This document shows positions 63,969 to 64,000 of a DNA stretch of 64,000 nt, one piece after another. The notes beneath the pieces are model-generated. The model saw only the letters and a program-made list of their open reading frames with translations, did not search any database and had not been told where the DNA came from. Origin of the DNA: Sedimentibacter sp. zth1 (lineage in GTDB: Bacteria; Bacillota; Clostridia; Tissierellales; Sedimentibacteraceae); NCBI RefSeq assembly GCF_017352195.1, contig NZ_CP071445.1, positions 1,426,001 to 1,490,000 of the forward strand, in the 5' to 3' direction. Made by a program: the position numbers and the translations under genes. Within the stretch, counting starts at the first letter, position 1. Each line of letters opens with the position of its first letter.

Positions 63969-64000
63969 TTAACCTCCATAAAACAAAACTTTTTCATTGT
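63969..64000 (-). CDS. 3' end of an upstream gene, possibly fliY/fliN
   Basis: A frame entering from the right edge reads NEKVLFYGG and stops at TAA (63969-63971), its last codons forming the cheY ribosome site. Gene order in related operons puts fliY or fliN here, but ten codons are too few for a family call. Confidence 0.3.
   Translation of the reverse strand, partial: NEKVLFYGG

Noticed and set aside
1-64000. CRISPR arrays, rRNA or tRNA genes
   Set aside because: No regularly spaced short repeats were seen, nor any clear tRNA or rRNA sequence.

Overview
The window is a strongly AT-rich, gene-dense piece of chromosome from a motile, Gram-positive anaerobe-type Firmicute, most likely a member of the Clostridia. 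The evidence is the clustered dnaE-pfkA-pyk order, a pyruvate kinase with the extra C-terminal PEP-utilizer domain, a cheC/cheD chemotaxis system, an SLH-domain surface protein, purine-rich Shine-Dalgarno sites and frequent TTG/GTG starts. I cannot name the species from sequence alone.

Region 1 (1-10.8 kb) is core genome: the start of an Mrp-type ATPase (minus), a c-di-GMP phosphodiesterase of the HD-GYP type with a small zinc-ribbon protein (plus), then a minus-strand operon dnaE, pfkA, pyk and an AI-2E family membrane protein, a CNNM/CorC-type membrane protein, and a small orphan protein.

Region 2 (10.8-30.9 kb) is an accessory glycan island. It opens with a NitT/TauT-type ABC permease and ATPase without a binding protein. 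Upstream of them lies a long minus-strand operon with a complete CDP-glucose to CDP-3,6-dideoxy-4-ketosugar route (rfbF, rfbG, rfbH), a YerE-like thiamine-diphosphate enzyme, two short-chain reductases or epimerases, PseB- and NeuB-type nonulosonate enzymes, an acetyltransferase, a pyruvyl-transferase-like protein and a glycosyltransferase. A second minus-strand operon (25.9-30.4 kb) holds rmlA, rmlB, a sugar aminotransferase and another glycosyltransferase. Between the two operons sits a chimeric scar: the promoter and first codons of the glycosyltransferase at 30.9 kb, joined to a decayed copy of the ABC ATPase and its leader from 11.9-12.5 kb. That arrangement is what a tandem duplication of the whole island followed by divergence would leave.

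Region 3 (30.9-45 kb) makes and steers the flagellar filament: two tandem TPR glycosyltransferases (plus) facing two near-identical flagellins (minus), then a FliT/FlgN-like protein, fliS, a long fliD, and cheB-cheR-cheW-cheA. Three promoters of one sigma-28 design precede flagellin, fliD and cheA.

Region 4 (45.2-51.7 kb, plus) carries a FliK-like protein, a FlhB C-terminal stub, a long FtsA-like actin-family protein, a PilZ protein and a secreted SLH protein.

Region 5 (51.7-64 kb, minus) is the classical flagellar/chemotaxis operon: cheY, fliO, fliP, fliQ, fliR, flhB, flhA, sigma-28, two FlgF/FlgG-type rod proteins, a FapA (DUF342) protein, cheC, cheD, a ParA-type ATPase and an acidic partner. 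FlhF and FlhG are absent from their usual place after flhA. Regions 2 and 3 together suggest that the flagellin is heavily glycosylated with unusual sugars made next door.
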